Shown: one piece after another, positions 1 through 5,128 of the stretch | Layout: each line of letters begins with the position of its first letter | How positions within the stretch are numbered: position 1 is the first letter of the stretch | Source: an uncultured Eubacterium sp. | GTDB lineage: Bacteria; Bacillota; Clostridia; Eubacteriales; Eubacteriaceae | DNA: 5,158 nucleotides | Direction: 5' to 3' | Assembly: GCA_902784045.1 (NCBI GenBank) | Contig: CACZTE010000121.1 | Coordinates: 1-5,158, forward strand | The notes under the pieces: model-generated | Told to the model about the DNA's origin: nothing | What the model saw: only the letters and a program-made list of their open reading frames with translations | Databases searched by the model: none | Program-made: the position numbers and the translations under genes

Positions 1-2212
1 TCAAAATCTCGGTCTTTTCAATTTCATAAATGCCCAGATTCATATATTCATCCAAAAGCGCTTCCAGCACGTCCCGCGCCACGCCGTTGTAGCGGCTTAA
101 GAAATCCCGCTTTTTGACGTTATTGGCGCGCTCCCGGCGGGTCAAAGGCTTTTGATCATAGGCCACATGACAGATAAAATCAAAATCATCCACGTCGTCC
201 ATGTTCAGGTCGGCTTTCATCGCCGCTAAATCGATGCCGAGATCGGCGAGCATGTCGCGGATGCTTTCTTTTTTGGGGTCCTCCCGCCAACGGCGGATAA
301 ACTGGTCGAGGGAGGCGTATTCACCCCGGACATTTTCTTTAGTATAGTCCACGATGCTCTCTTTGCGAAGGAGCTTGCCGTCGGCGTCATAGACGGAGAC
401 GGTTTTTTGAATGATTTCCACCGAACAGCCGTTTTGATCCACAATCGGCCTGACCTTGGGAGTCGGCGGCGGGTCAATAGGCCCCGGCCCCGGCGGCGTC
501 GGTTTTTTGGGTTTGTCCGGCTCAAAGCCCGGATCAATCTCGACAGGGCCGTCCCAATCGGGGTCGGAAAACAGGCGCGTGACGTTGCGAAAATCCATGA
601 CCACAAAATGGGTTTTGCCCTCTTTTTCACGAAGGCGGGTACCGCGTCCGATAATCTGCTTAAATTCCGTCATGGAGCCGATCATTTCATCTAACACAAT
701 CAGCTTCGTCATTTTGCAGTCCGCCCCGGTGGAGAGTAGTTTGGACGTGGTGGCGATGACGGGAAATTTGGCAGAGACGGAGATAAAATAATCCAGTTGG
801 CTCTTGCCGTAGGGATCATTGCCGGTGATGCGCACCACATAGTTGGGATGCTCTCTGACCATGTCGGCGTTGAGATTGACGAGGGCTTGGCGCATGCGCT
901 CCGCGGCGTCCTTTCTGGCGCAAAAGACGATGGTCTTGGCCATACGGTCGGTGGCTTTGAGATAGTCGGTAATTTGCTTGGCCACTTCCATGGTTCTGTC
1001 TTCAATGACGATGTTGTAGTCATAATCGCTGTTGGTGTAAATGCGGTCTTCAATCTCGACGCCGTTTTTGTCCGTCTGGCCTTTGTAGGGGCGCCAGCCT
1101 TCTCCGATATTGGTGCTGATGTTGATGACTTTAAACGGCGCGAGAAAGCCGTCTTCGATGCCCTCTTTGAGACTGTAGGTATAGACAGGGTCGCCAAAAT
1201 AATTGATGTTTGACGCGTAGGTCGTTTCTTTGGGCGTCGCCGTCATACCGAGATGGGTGGCGGATTTGAAATAATCGAGAATTTCCCGCCAGCGGCTTTC
1301 TTCTTTGGCTGATCCGCGGTGACACTCGTCCACGATAATCAAATCGAAGAAATCCGGCGAGAACAAATCGCTGTAATGCTCTTTATCGTCGCCGACCAAT
1401 TGTTGATAAAGGGAAAAATATACCTCATAGGACGTGATGCTAGTCTTGCTGTCCTTGGCGACGTTGATTTTGTGGGTCACTTTCGCGAGGGGCGCGAAAT
1501 CCTGCTGAATCGACTGGTCAACCAAAATATTGCGGTCCGCTAAATAGAGGATTTTGCGCTTCATGCCGCTTTGCAAAAGCCGGTAGACAATTTGAAAAGC
1601 GGTGTAGGTTTTGCCCGTTCCCGTCGCCATGACGAGGAGCAGGCGTTGCTGTCCGCGGGCGATGGCGTCGATGGTGCGGTTGATGGCGATGCGCTGATAA
1701 TAGCGCGGCGCGTAGGTGTTTTGGCTGGTGTAATAGGGCTGGGCGATGGCTTTTTCTTGTTCCGGCGTGATGCCTTCGCCATCGTTGAGCCCGGCTTTAT
1801 ACCGCGCGATCAGCTCCGCCTCCGTGGGAAATGCCTCGAGGGGAAACTCGCGTTCGGTGCCTGTGAGAAAATCATGCTCCGCGAAGCCGTCGCCGTTGGA
1901 GCTATAAGCAAAAGGCACGTCCAGCTTTTGCGCGTAATCCATGGCCTGCTGCAGACCGTGGGCAATGCTGTGGTTGTTGTCCTTGGCTTCGACAATGGCG
2001 ATGGGATTGTTGGGGCACAAATAGAGCACGTAATCCACGCGTTTGGGTTTTTCGCGAATCGACAAATTGCCTTTCAGGCTAATTCTGCCGTCGGTGATAT
2101 TGGTTTCCATCGTGATTTTCTCACGTTTCCATTTGGCGGTGATGGCAGGGGTGATAAATTGAAGTTTGATATCTTCTTCCGACATTTCTTTTTTCGAAAT
2201 CATCGTGCTCAT
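1..2212 (-). CDS. hsdR: Type I restriction endonuclease subunit R (HsdR, EcoAI/EcoEI-like), C-terminus beyond the window edge
   Basis: This is the ATP-dependent translocase and nuclease subunit of a type I restriction-modification complex, which works with HsdM and HsdS to cut unmethylated foreign DNA in the cytoplasm. I translated 737 codons without a stop; the frame runs off position 1. An N-terminal PD-(D/E)xK nuclease shows D60, E75-A-K77 and the QxxxY motif Q89-Y93. The SF2 helicase motifs follow in order: Walker A ATGTGKT (196-202), DECH (295-298), TAT (324-326), motif V ATTSKLLSTGAD (487-498) and motif VI QIIGRGTRLR (519-528). A Pro/Gly-rich linker (about 565-589) leads to what should be the EcoEI-type C-terminal domain. 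Family members of this kind usually run to roughly 780-900 residues, so a modest C-terminal piece is probably missing. The ATG at 2212 is chosen because AAAGGAGG lies 8 nt upstream; the in-frame ATG at 2203 is spaced worse. Partner genes are not visible here. The family call is firm and the subtype is inferred. Confidence 0.95.
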   Translation of the reverse strand, partial: MSTMISKKEMSEEDIKLQFITPAITAKWKREKITMETNITDGRISLKGNLSIREKPKRVDYVLYLCPNNPIAIVEAKDNNHSIAHGLQQAMDYAQKLDVPFAYSSNGDGFAEHDFLTGTEREFPLEAFPTEAELIARYKAGLNDGEGITPEQEKAIAQPYYTSQNTYAPRYYQRIAINRTIDAIARGQQRLLLVMATGTGKTYTAFQIVYRLLQSGMKRKILYLADRNILVDQSIQQDFAPLAKVTHKINVAKDSKTSITSYEVYFSLYQQLVGDDKEHYSDLFSPDFFDLIIVDECHRGSAKEESRWREILDYFKSATHLGMTATPKETTYASNINYFGDPVYTYSLKEGIEDGFLAPFKVINISTNIGEGWRPYKGQTDKNGVEIEDRIYTNSDYDYNIVIEDRTMEVAKQITDYLKATDRMAKTIVFCARKDAAERMRQALVNLNADMVREHPNYVVRITGNDPYGKSQLDYFISVSAKFPVIATTSKLLSTGADCKMTKLIVLDEMIGSMTEFKQIIGRGTRLREKEGKTHFVVMDFRNVTRLFSDPDWDGPVEIDPGFEPDKPKKPTPPGPGPIDPPPTPKVRPIVDQNGCSVEIIQKTVSVYDADGKLLRKESIVDYTKENVRGEYASLDQFIRRWREDPKKESIRDMLADLGIDLAAMKADLNMDDVDDFDFICHVAYDQKPLTRRERANNVKKRDFLSRYNGVARDVLEALLDEYMNLGIYEIEKTEIL

Positions 2213-2220
2213 CTGCGGGG

Positions 2221-2228
2221 CCTCCTTT
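2221..2228 (-). promoter_or_regulatory. Ribosome binding site of hsdR
   Basis: On the minus strand AAAGGAGG lies 8 nt before the ATG at 2212. It is a near-perfect anti-Shine-Dalgarno match and decides the start over the second in-frame ATG nine bases downstream. Confidence 0.9.
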
Positions 2229-2288
2229 ATTGAAATGGCGCGATGGTCAGCGCTTGGCGATTTAACGTGGTTTGTTATTTGTCATTTT

Positions 2289-2318
2289 ATCATATCACCT
2301 CTTGCTTTTCAAGGTCAA
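2289..2318 (-). promoter_or_regulatory. Promoter of hsdR
   Basis: Reading the minus strand, TTGACC (2318-2313) and TATGAT (2294-2289) are separated by 18 bp, and a TG one base before the -10 makes it an extended -10. Transcription would begin near 2282, leaving a leader of about 70 nt before the hsdR start. The terminator at 2442-2471 lies just upstream, so hsdR is probably transcribed independently of the small gene before it. Confidence 0.75.
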
Positions 2319-2441
2319 TTGACGGTTTCAGGGGTTGATTGGCGCAGGGCGCGCATCGTCTTCGCTATCCTTCAATTTTAAAAAAATTCAAAAAACGTGA
2401 GGAAATCGAATCCTGAAGAGATTTGGACCCGAGCTATAACG

Positions 2442-2471
2442 CAAAAAGACATCCGCCCAAGCCGGATGTCT
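2442..2471 (-). terminator. Intrinsic terminator of the small membrane protein gene
   Basis: On the minus strand a perfect 9-bp stem (AGACATCCG / CGGATGTCT) encloses a 7-nt loop and runs directly into a T tract (TCTTTTTG). It starts 13 bp after the TAA at 2484-2486, so it ends the transcript of the 92-residue gene and insulates hsdR. Confidence 0.88.
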
Positions 2472-2483
2472 AACAATTATTAT

Positions 2484-2762
2484 TTATTCATCAGAAGCGG
2501 CTGCCTGTTCCGCCTCCGCCGGTTCCGCTTTCGCCGGTTCCGTCTGAGCTTGTTCCGCCTTCACCGGTTCAGCCTTCGCTTGTTCAGCCTTCTCCCGTTC
2601 GGCCTTCTCCCGTTCGGCCCTCGCCCGTTCTTCCTTCGCTTCATCCGCCCGGTTTTTGCGTATAAGCAACGTAACCAGGACACCCAAGCCAACCATAGAG
2701 GCCAGCAAAGAAACCAGACTGACCACCACGATAACCATAGCATAAACCATCGTCGAATCCAT
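2484..2762 (-). CDS. Small single-pass membrane protein with Ala/Glu/Lys pentapeptide-repeat tail
   Basis: I do not recognise this 92-residue protein. Residues 6-34 form one strongly hydrophobic segment (Val, Leu, Met, Ala), followed by RKNR, which by the positive-inside rule puts the N-terminus outside and the tail in the cytoplasm. Residues 42-86 are nine pentapeptides of the form (A/E)KAE(R/Q/P). The first units are basic-acidic and probably helical; the later ones carry Pro and resemble a flexible spacer. The tail ends AASDE. The start at 2762 is preferred because GAGAGG lies 7 nt upstream. A TTG at 2843 would add 27 basic residues but has only a weak RBS, although it overlaps the TGA of a short upstream ORF (2840-2842). 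A terminator follows closely, so the gene looks monocistronic. A regulatory, scaffold or phage-defence accessory role would be guesswork. It is probably real, given the RBS, the membrane segment and the terminator. Confidence 0.75.
   Translation of the reverse strand: MDSTMVYAMVIVVVSLVSLLASMVGLGVLVTLLIRKNRADEAKEERARAEREKAEREKAEQAKAEPVKAEQAQTEPAKAEPAEAEQAAASDE
2505..2639 (-). repeat. 15-bp imperfect tandem repeat, nine units, in frame
   Basis: Nine consecutive 15-bp units fill 135 bp inside the small membrane protein gene. On the plus strand they look like CGGTTCCGCCTTCGC, with a conserved GTTC core recurring every 15 bases. Since 15 is a multiple of three, each unit encodes one pentapeptide, and gain or loss of units keeps the frame. 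The units differ at several positions, so this is not a recent perfect expansion. Confidence 0.9.
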
Positions 2763-2898
2763 CGTATAACCTCTCTTTCGCTTTGCTTCGCGCTTTTTCC
2801 CCGATGCGTCGGGCGCAAAAAAACATTGCTCAACCGGCGTCAACGCCGCTTATTGACAATCGTGCCCATCATCACATCAAGGTCGCGCATGTGATCGA
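2763..2898 (-). other. Non-coding or leader region upstream of the small membrane protein gene, with several inverted repeats
   Basis: I see no convincing long gene here. Inverted repeats are dense: CCCGA/TCGGG around a TGCG loop (2800-2813, flanked by T and A runs), CGGCGT-CA-ACGCCG (2835-2848) and ATCACAT/ATGTGAT with an 11-nt loop (2871-2895). The RBS GAGAGG of the downstream gene is at 2770-2775. On the minus strand a 16-codon ORF (2890-2840) ends in a TGA that overlaps a TTG at 2843. No good promoter is visible in this stretch, so it may be the 5' part of a transcript starting near 3004. Confidence 0.45.
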
Positions 2899-3003
2899 TT
2901 ATGGCGTCGTCATTGTTGCCTCAAAATCCGGGACAACCGAATGCCTTTCCGGATTTCCCCCGTGTTGAAAGGACGCGAACCTGTCAGACGCGTAATAATT
3001 CAT
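2899..3003 (-). CDS. Candidate 34-residue ORF, possibly leaderless or a gene remnant
   Basis: An ATG at 3003 opens 34 codons ending in TAA (2899-2901). It has no ribosome binding site, but a TATAAT sits at 3016-3011, so transcription would be expected to start within a base or two of the ATG, which is the arrangement of a leaderless mRNA. The protein (starting MNYYASDRFASF, ending TMTTP) has no membrane segment or motif I recognise. A second short ORF in another frame continues to a TGA at 2840-2842 (GNNDDAIIDHMRDLDVMM...), so a single-base insertion would join both into about 54 residues. That leaves three readings: a genuine small ORF, a frameshifted remnant, or chance. The last is quite possible. 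Confidence 0.2.
   Translation of the reverse strand: MNYYASDRFASFQHGGNPERHSVVPDFEATMTTP
2924..2956. repeat. Inverted repeat AAATCCGG / CCGGATTT
   Basis: Two perfect 8-bp arms (2924-2931 and 2949-2956) flank a 17-nt spacer. They could form a hairpin in RNA from either strand. Neither side is followed by a convincing T run, so it is not called a terminator. Confidence 0.6.
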
Positions 3004-3010
3004 CGTATCT

Positions 3011-3039
3011 ATTATACACTATCCCGGGCGGTATGCCAC
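3011..3039 (-). promoter_or_regulatory. Candidate minus-strand promoter for the small membrane protein gene
   Basis: Reading the minus strand, a perfect TATAAT (3016-3011) is preceded 17 bp upstream by GTGGCA (3039-3034), a 4/6 match to TTGACA. Transcription would begin around 3004, giving a leader of about 240 nt before the ATG at 2762, unless the 34-codon ORF is translated. It is the best promoter-like site upstream of that gene, but the -35 is weak. Confidence 0.45.
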
Positions 3040-3297
3040 GCTCAAATGACAAGGATTCACAAAATTACCATAAAAATTTCCCGCGCCATCCCATGATCTT
3101 AAGCTTGCGGGCAAAAAACCGACAATTGAAAGCTTCGCGCTTGACGCGTGAACACGCGAACTGCCAAAATCAGCAACAACGAATGATGTCCACCGTGTCA
3201 AACAAAGAGCAGCGACTTTTCATGACAAAATCGGCAATCCCATTTTTTGATCAACGATTATTGTGACAAACCCCGAAAACAAGAGTCACGCATGATA
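3040..3297. other. Intergenic region, no gene seen
   Basis: AT-richer sequence between the divergent small membrane protein gene and the methyltransferase gene. The open frames crossing it give low-complexity, Gln/Asn/Arg-rich translations with no RBS and no family resemblance. The only structure is a 14-bp palindrome CGCGTG-AA-CACGCG at 3145-3158 and two AAGCTT-CG-like direct repeats near 3101 and 3130. Confidence 0.6.
3145..3158. promoter_or_regulatory. Operator-like palindrome CGCGTGAACACGCG
   Basis: Two perfect 6-bp arms are separated by two bases. The gap is too short for a good RNA hairpin, so a dimeric DNA-binding site is a better reading. It lies 140 bp upstream of the -35 at 3298 and about 105 bp upstream of the minus-strand -35 at 3039, far for a simple repressor of either. 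Function is speculative. Confidence 0.25.
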
Positions 3298-3326
3298 TTG
3301 AACCATGGTTGAAAGGGTGCTATAAT
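3298..3326 (+). promoter_or_regulatory. Promoter of the methyltransferase-STAS gene
   Basis: TTGAAC (3298-3303) and a perfect TATAAT (3321-3326) are exactly 17 bp apart, with TG one base before the -10 (extended -10). Transcription should start near 3333, giving a leader of about 87 nt. This is the strongest promoter in the window and suggests constitutive housekeeping-sigma expression. Confidence 0.85.
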
Positions 3327-3419
3327 GCATTGAATCAAAATCGCTGAAAAGCTCGAGGCAAACAGACGCGTTCGGCGCCGAATTCCGCGGACTTTGAAAA
3401 AACAGGAAAAAAGGAAATA

Positions 3420-4538
3420 ATGGAACAAAAAGAATTACAAAAAATCGTCAACCCCATCTACACCACCGCCAAAGGCACCATCATAACCCTCGCCGCCGGC
3501 GGAGACCAAAACGCCATCGCGCTGTGCCCCTACCTCGAGCTGGAAGAACTCTCCGGCCGGGCGCCGGCACCCGAAAGCTTCCAAAAAGCGTACGCCGTCG
3601 GTCAGGAAGCCAGGTTTCAAGTCTACAACAACGCCGCGCGAAAAAGAGCCGAATCCGTGATCGTCGACCTGCCCTCGGGCTATTCGCCCCGAGGCTTTGT
3701 CATGGCCGACGCCGGCAAACAATACTACGGCCTTGACCTGCCCGCGGTCATCGACCTCATGGCGCCCGCCGCCCGCGAGACCATGACCGACGCGCAACAA
3801 CAGCACGCCCGGTACATCGCCGCGGACGCCACCGACTACGCCTCCGTCAGACGCGCCCTCGACGGCGTCAACGGGGAAATCTGCGTCGTCACGGAAGGCC
3901 TGCTGGGCTATCTCAGTGAATCCGAGCTGGAAAACATGTGCCTGACCGTCAACCGGCTGCTCACCGAATTCGGCGGATGCTGGATCACCGCCGACACGGG
4001 GATGCTGGGCATCTATTCTGCGGTCTACACCGTGCTCATCGACCCCGATCCCACGCCCCTGCTGGCAAGAATGCGAAGCAAAGGCAGCGCGATGTCCGAC
4101 GTTTCGTTTTACCAAAACAGTCTTTTCACCCAAGGCAATGACAGCGCCGTGGCCTTTCTCAACCGGCAGGGCTTTGCCGTCAAGGCCGAACCCGTCGGGG
4201 ACTACGTTTACGATCTGCGCACCGTCGACGCGGACACCGAAAAGCGCGTCGCGCGGGCCTGCGGCGATATGGCCATTTGGACACTGACCGTGGCGCGGCC
4301 GGCAGCGGAAATCCCGGAAGCCGAGGTGCCCTTCGCGGTAGAGGCCGTGGAGACAGACGGCACGCTGACACTCCGCGTCCGGGGCCGGCTGGACACCTTG
4401 ACCGCCCCCGAATTGTTAAAACAATATCTGGATCGCGCCGACAAGGCCGAGCGTATTGACATTGACACCGACGGCGTCACCTACGTCTCCTCCGCCGGTG
4501 AGCGCGCGCTGCGGATGATTCGCCAACACCGCGTGTAA
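3420..4538 (+). CDS. Leucine carboxyl methyltransferase-family (LCM/PPM1-like) SAM methyltransferase fused to a truncated C-terminal STAS domain
   Basis: A predicted cytoplasmic 372-residue protein with two parts. Residues about 8-292 match the LCM (PF04072-type) class I SAM-dependent methyltransferase family: motif I DLPSGYSPRG (83-92), the acidic ribose-binding strand YYGLDLP (102-108), the AADATD segment (134-139) and the hallmark EGLLGYLSE (159-167), ending near WITAD (188-192). Such enzymes O-methylate carboxyl groups or small molecules; the substrate here is unknown. Residues about 305-372 read as a STAS domain: LTLRVRGRLDTLTAPEL (316-332), IDIDTDGVTYVSSAGERAL (346-364). STAS domains act in partner switching with anti-sigma factors and kinases. 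The domain stops after the second helix, about 68 residues against a usual 100 or so. Aligned on the Gly, SSAG puts Ala where SpoIIAA has its phosphorylated Ser, so phospho-control is uncertain. The ATG at 3420 follows AAGGA with a short 4-nt spacer, plus a second AGGA 12 nt upstream. The gene is GC-rich and has its own promoter. The LCM call is firm, the STAS call likely. Confidence 0.9.
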   Translation: MEQKELQKIVNPIYTTAKGTIITLAAGGDQNAIALCPYLELEELSGRAPAPESFQKAYAVGQEARFQVYNNAARKRAESVIVDLPSGYSPRGFVMADAGKQYYGLDLPAVIDLMAPAARETMTDAQQQHARYIAADATDYASVRRALDGVNGEICVVTEGLLGYLSESELENMCLTVNRLLTEFGGCWITADTGMLGIYSAVYTVLIDPDPTPLLARMRSKGSAMSDVSFYQNSLFTQGNDSAVAFLNRQGFAVKAEPVGDYVYDLRTVDADTEKRVARACGDMAIWTLTVARPAAEIPEAEVPFAVEAVETDGTLTLRVRGRLDTLTAPELLKQYLDRADKAERIDIDTDGVTYVSSAGERALRMIRQHRV

Positions 4539-4581
4539 CGAGAGACGCCGTTCAAAACGTTTTGATGAACAGCGCGAGATA

Positions 4582-4686
4582 AAAGCATCAAAAAGACCTC
4601 GATTTGTCAAAAGACAGCTGCGCCGCAACAAGGAGGCCGTCTAAAAAACACGCCGAGCTTGTAACACGACCGGCCTCTGATGCTTT
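4582..4686. repeat. Nested inverted repeats with adjacent right arms
   Basis: The outer arms AAAGCATCA (4582-4590) and TGATGCTTT (4678-4686) are a perfect 9-bp match. The inner arms GAGGCCG (4633-4639) and CGGCCTC (4671-4677) are a perfect 7-bp match. The two right arms are contiguous, so both stems can stack, leaving a 42-nt bulge on the left and a 31-nt apical loop. It could be a structured 3' UTR of the methyltransferase mRNA or a small RNA. Confidence 0.5.
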
Positions 4687-4823
4687 GAATTTGACAGCCG
4701 CCACCGGCGATAGCGAAAAGCAAGTTATCGAATAGACTCCATAAAATAAAAAAGCCGCCCCGTCAAGAGAGGTGACCACATACCGGGACCGCGGATACAG
4801 AATGACAAATCTTTTCCAAAGAA

Positions 4824-4849
4824 ATGAAGAAGGCTTGCTTCATTATGAT
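4824..4849 (+). promoter_or_regulatory. Candidate promoter -10 with an abutting operator-like palindrome
   Basis: TATGAT at 4844-4849 (inside TATGATAATAT) lies about 57 bp before the start at 4907. No good -35 is present at 16-18 bp. Directly upstream is ATGAAG-N8-CTTCAT (4824-4843), a 20-bp imperfect palindrome symmetric at 16 of 20 positions, placed where an activator or repressor could control the -10. Confidence 0.4.
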
Positions 4850-4906
4850 AATATAGCCTTTTAATAATTCAAAATAATGGATTTTTTTGAAAGGGGGATA
4901 GAAAGT

Positions 4907-5128
4907 ATGTTTCTGACTATCATCTTTGTCGGCAGTTTGGTTATAGCGTTTTTTTCCGCGCTGTACGCATTATTTGTTGTGGGCGGCTCAGTCATCGCCT
5001 TTATTGTCGCATGGTTTCGGTCAAAGCCGGTAAAAAACCAAGATGATTTGTTTGAGGTTGAAAACATGAAAGACGACGACGCGCAAGACGATCTCTTGAC
5101 AGTCGAGGATATCAGCGAACCGAAGTAG
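4907..5128 (+). CDS. Small membrane protein with acidic C-terminal tail, function unknown
   Basis: I do not recognise this 73-residue protein. Residues 1-37 are almost entirely hydrophobic, with a VVGGS segment (24-28) near the middle. That fits either one long membrane helix or a tight two-helix hairpin. FRSKPVK (37-43) follows, placing the tail in the cytoplasm if the positive-inside rule holds. The tail (44-73) is strongly acidic and includes DDLFEVEN, KDDDAQDD and TVEDISEPK. The ATG at 4907 is chosen because AAAGGGGG lies 9 nt upstream. An in-frame ATG at 4877 would add ten residues (MDFFERGIES) but has no RBS and would break the hydrophobic N-terminus. Codon use is AT-richer than the preceding methyltransferase gene. 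The gene probably has its own promoter near 4844. The RBS and the protein character make it a likely real gene. Confidence 0.75.
   Translation: MFLTIIFVGSLVIAFFSALYALFVVGGSVIAFIVAWFRSKPVKNQDDLFEVENMKDDDAQDDLLTVEDISEPK

Larger units (their letters stand above)
4539..4906. other. Intergenic region, no gene seen
   Basis: Base composition drops sharply after the methyltransferase stop. No reading frame here looks protein-like. It contains a nested pair of inverted repeats (4582-4686), a GC-rich run next to a T tract read on the minus strand (GGGGCGGCTTTTTT, near 4749-4762) that could be a poor minus-strand terminator, and the candidate promoter and palindrome of the next gene. I found no clear intrinsic terminator for the methyltransferase gene. 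AAGGAGG at 4630-4636 resembles an RBS but no start codon follows. Confidence 0.6.

Noticed and set aside
709..1197. Long minus-strand frame rich in Ser, Thr, Pro and Lys, and plus-strand frames at 797-1213 and 1571-2233
   Set aside because: They overlap the hsdR reading frame, which has an unbroken set of helicase motifs. The alternatives have no RBS or recognisable domain and mirror its codon composition.
2505..2639. Possible CRISPR array
   Set aside because: The 15-bp units are contiguous with no spacers and encode in-frame pentapeptides, so this is a coding tandem repeat.
2763..2843. Longer N-terminus for the small membrane protein starting at TTG 2843
   Set aside because: The TTG has only a weak RBS. 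The ATG at 2762 has GAGAGG 7 nt upstream and places the membrane segment at the N-terminus. The TTG/TGA overlap keeps this alternative from being excluded.
2397..2894. 165-codon plus-strand frame with RFRRFRLSLFRL-type repeats
   Set aside because: Its repeats are the antisense reading of the 15-bp tandem repeat in the membrane protein gene, which has the RBS and terminator on the minus strand.
2901..3266. 121-codon plus-strand frame in the intergenic region
   Set aside because: No RBS, a Gln/Asn/Arg/Ser-rich translation with no hydrophobic core, and it overlaps promoter-like sites on the other strand.
3435..4133. 232-codon minus-strand frame opposite the methyltransferase gene
   Set aside because: It is the antisense shadow of a GC-rich gene, giving a Gly/Val/Asp-rich translation without motifs. 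The plus strand has the promoter, RBS and LCM motifs.
4744..4797. Minus-strand terminator made from the GGGGCGGC-T6 sequence
   Set aside because: The only stem I can build (CCGC...CCC with GGGGCGG) has a 3-nt bulge and a long loop, and no minus-strand gene lies upstream to be terminated.
4877..4906. Start of the last gene at ATG 4877
   Set aside because: No ribosome binding site precedes it, whereas AAAGGGGG lies 9 nt before the ATG at 4907, which also gives a cleaner hydrophobic N-terminus.
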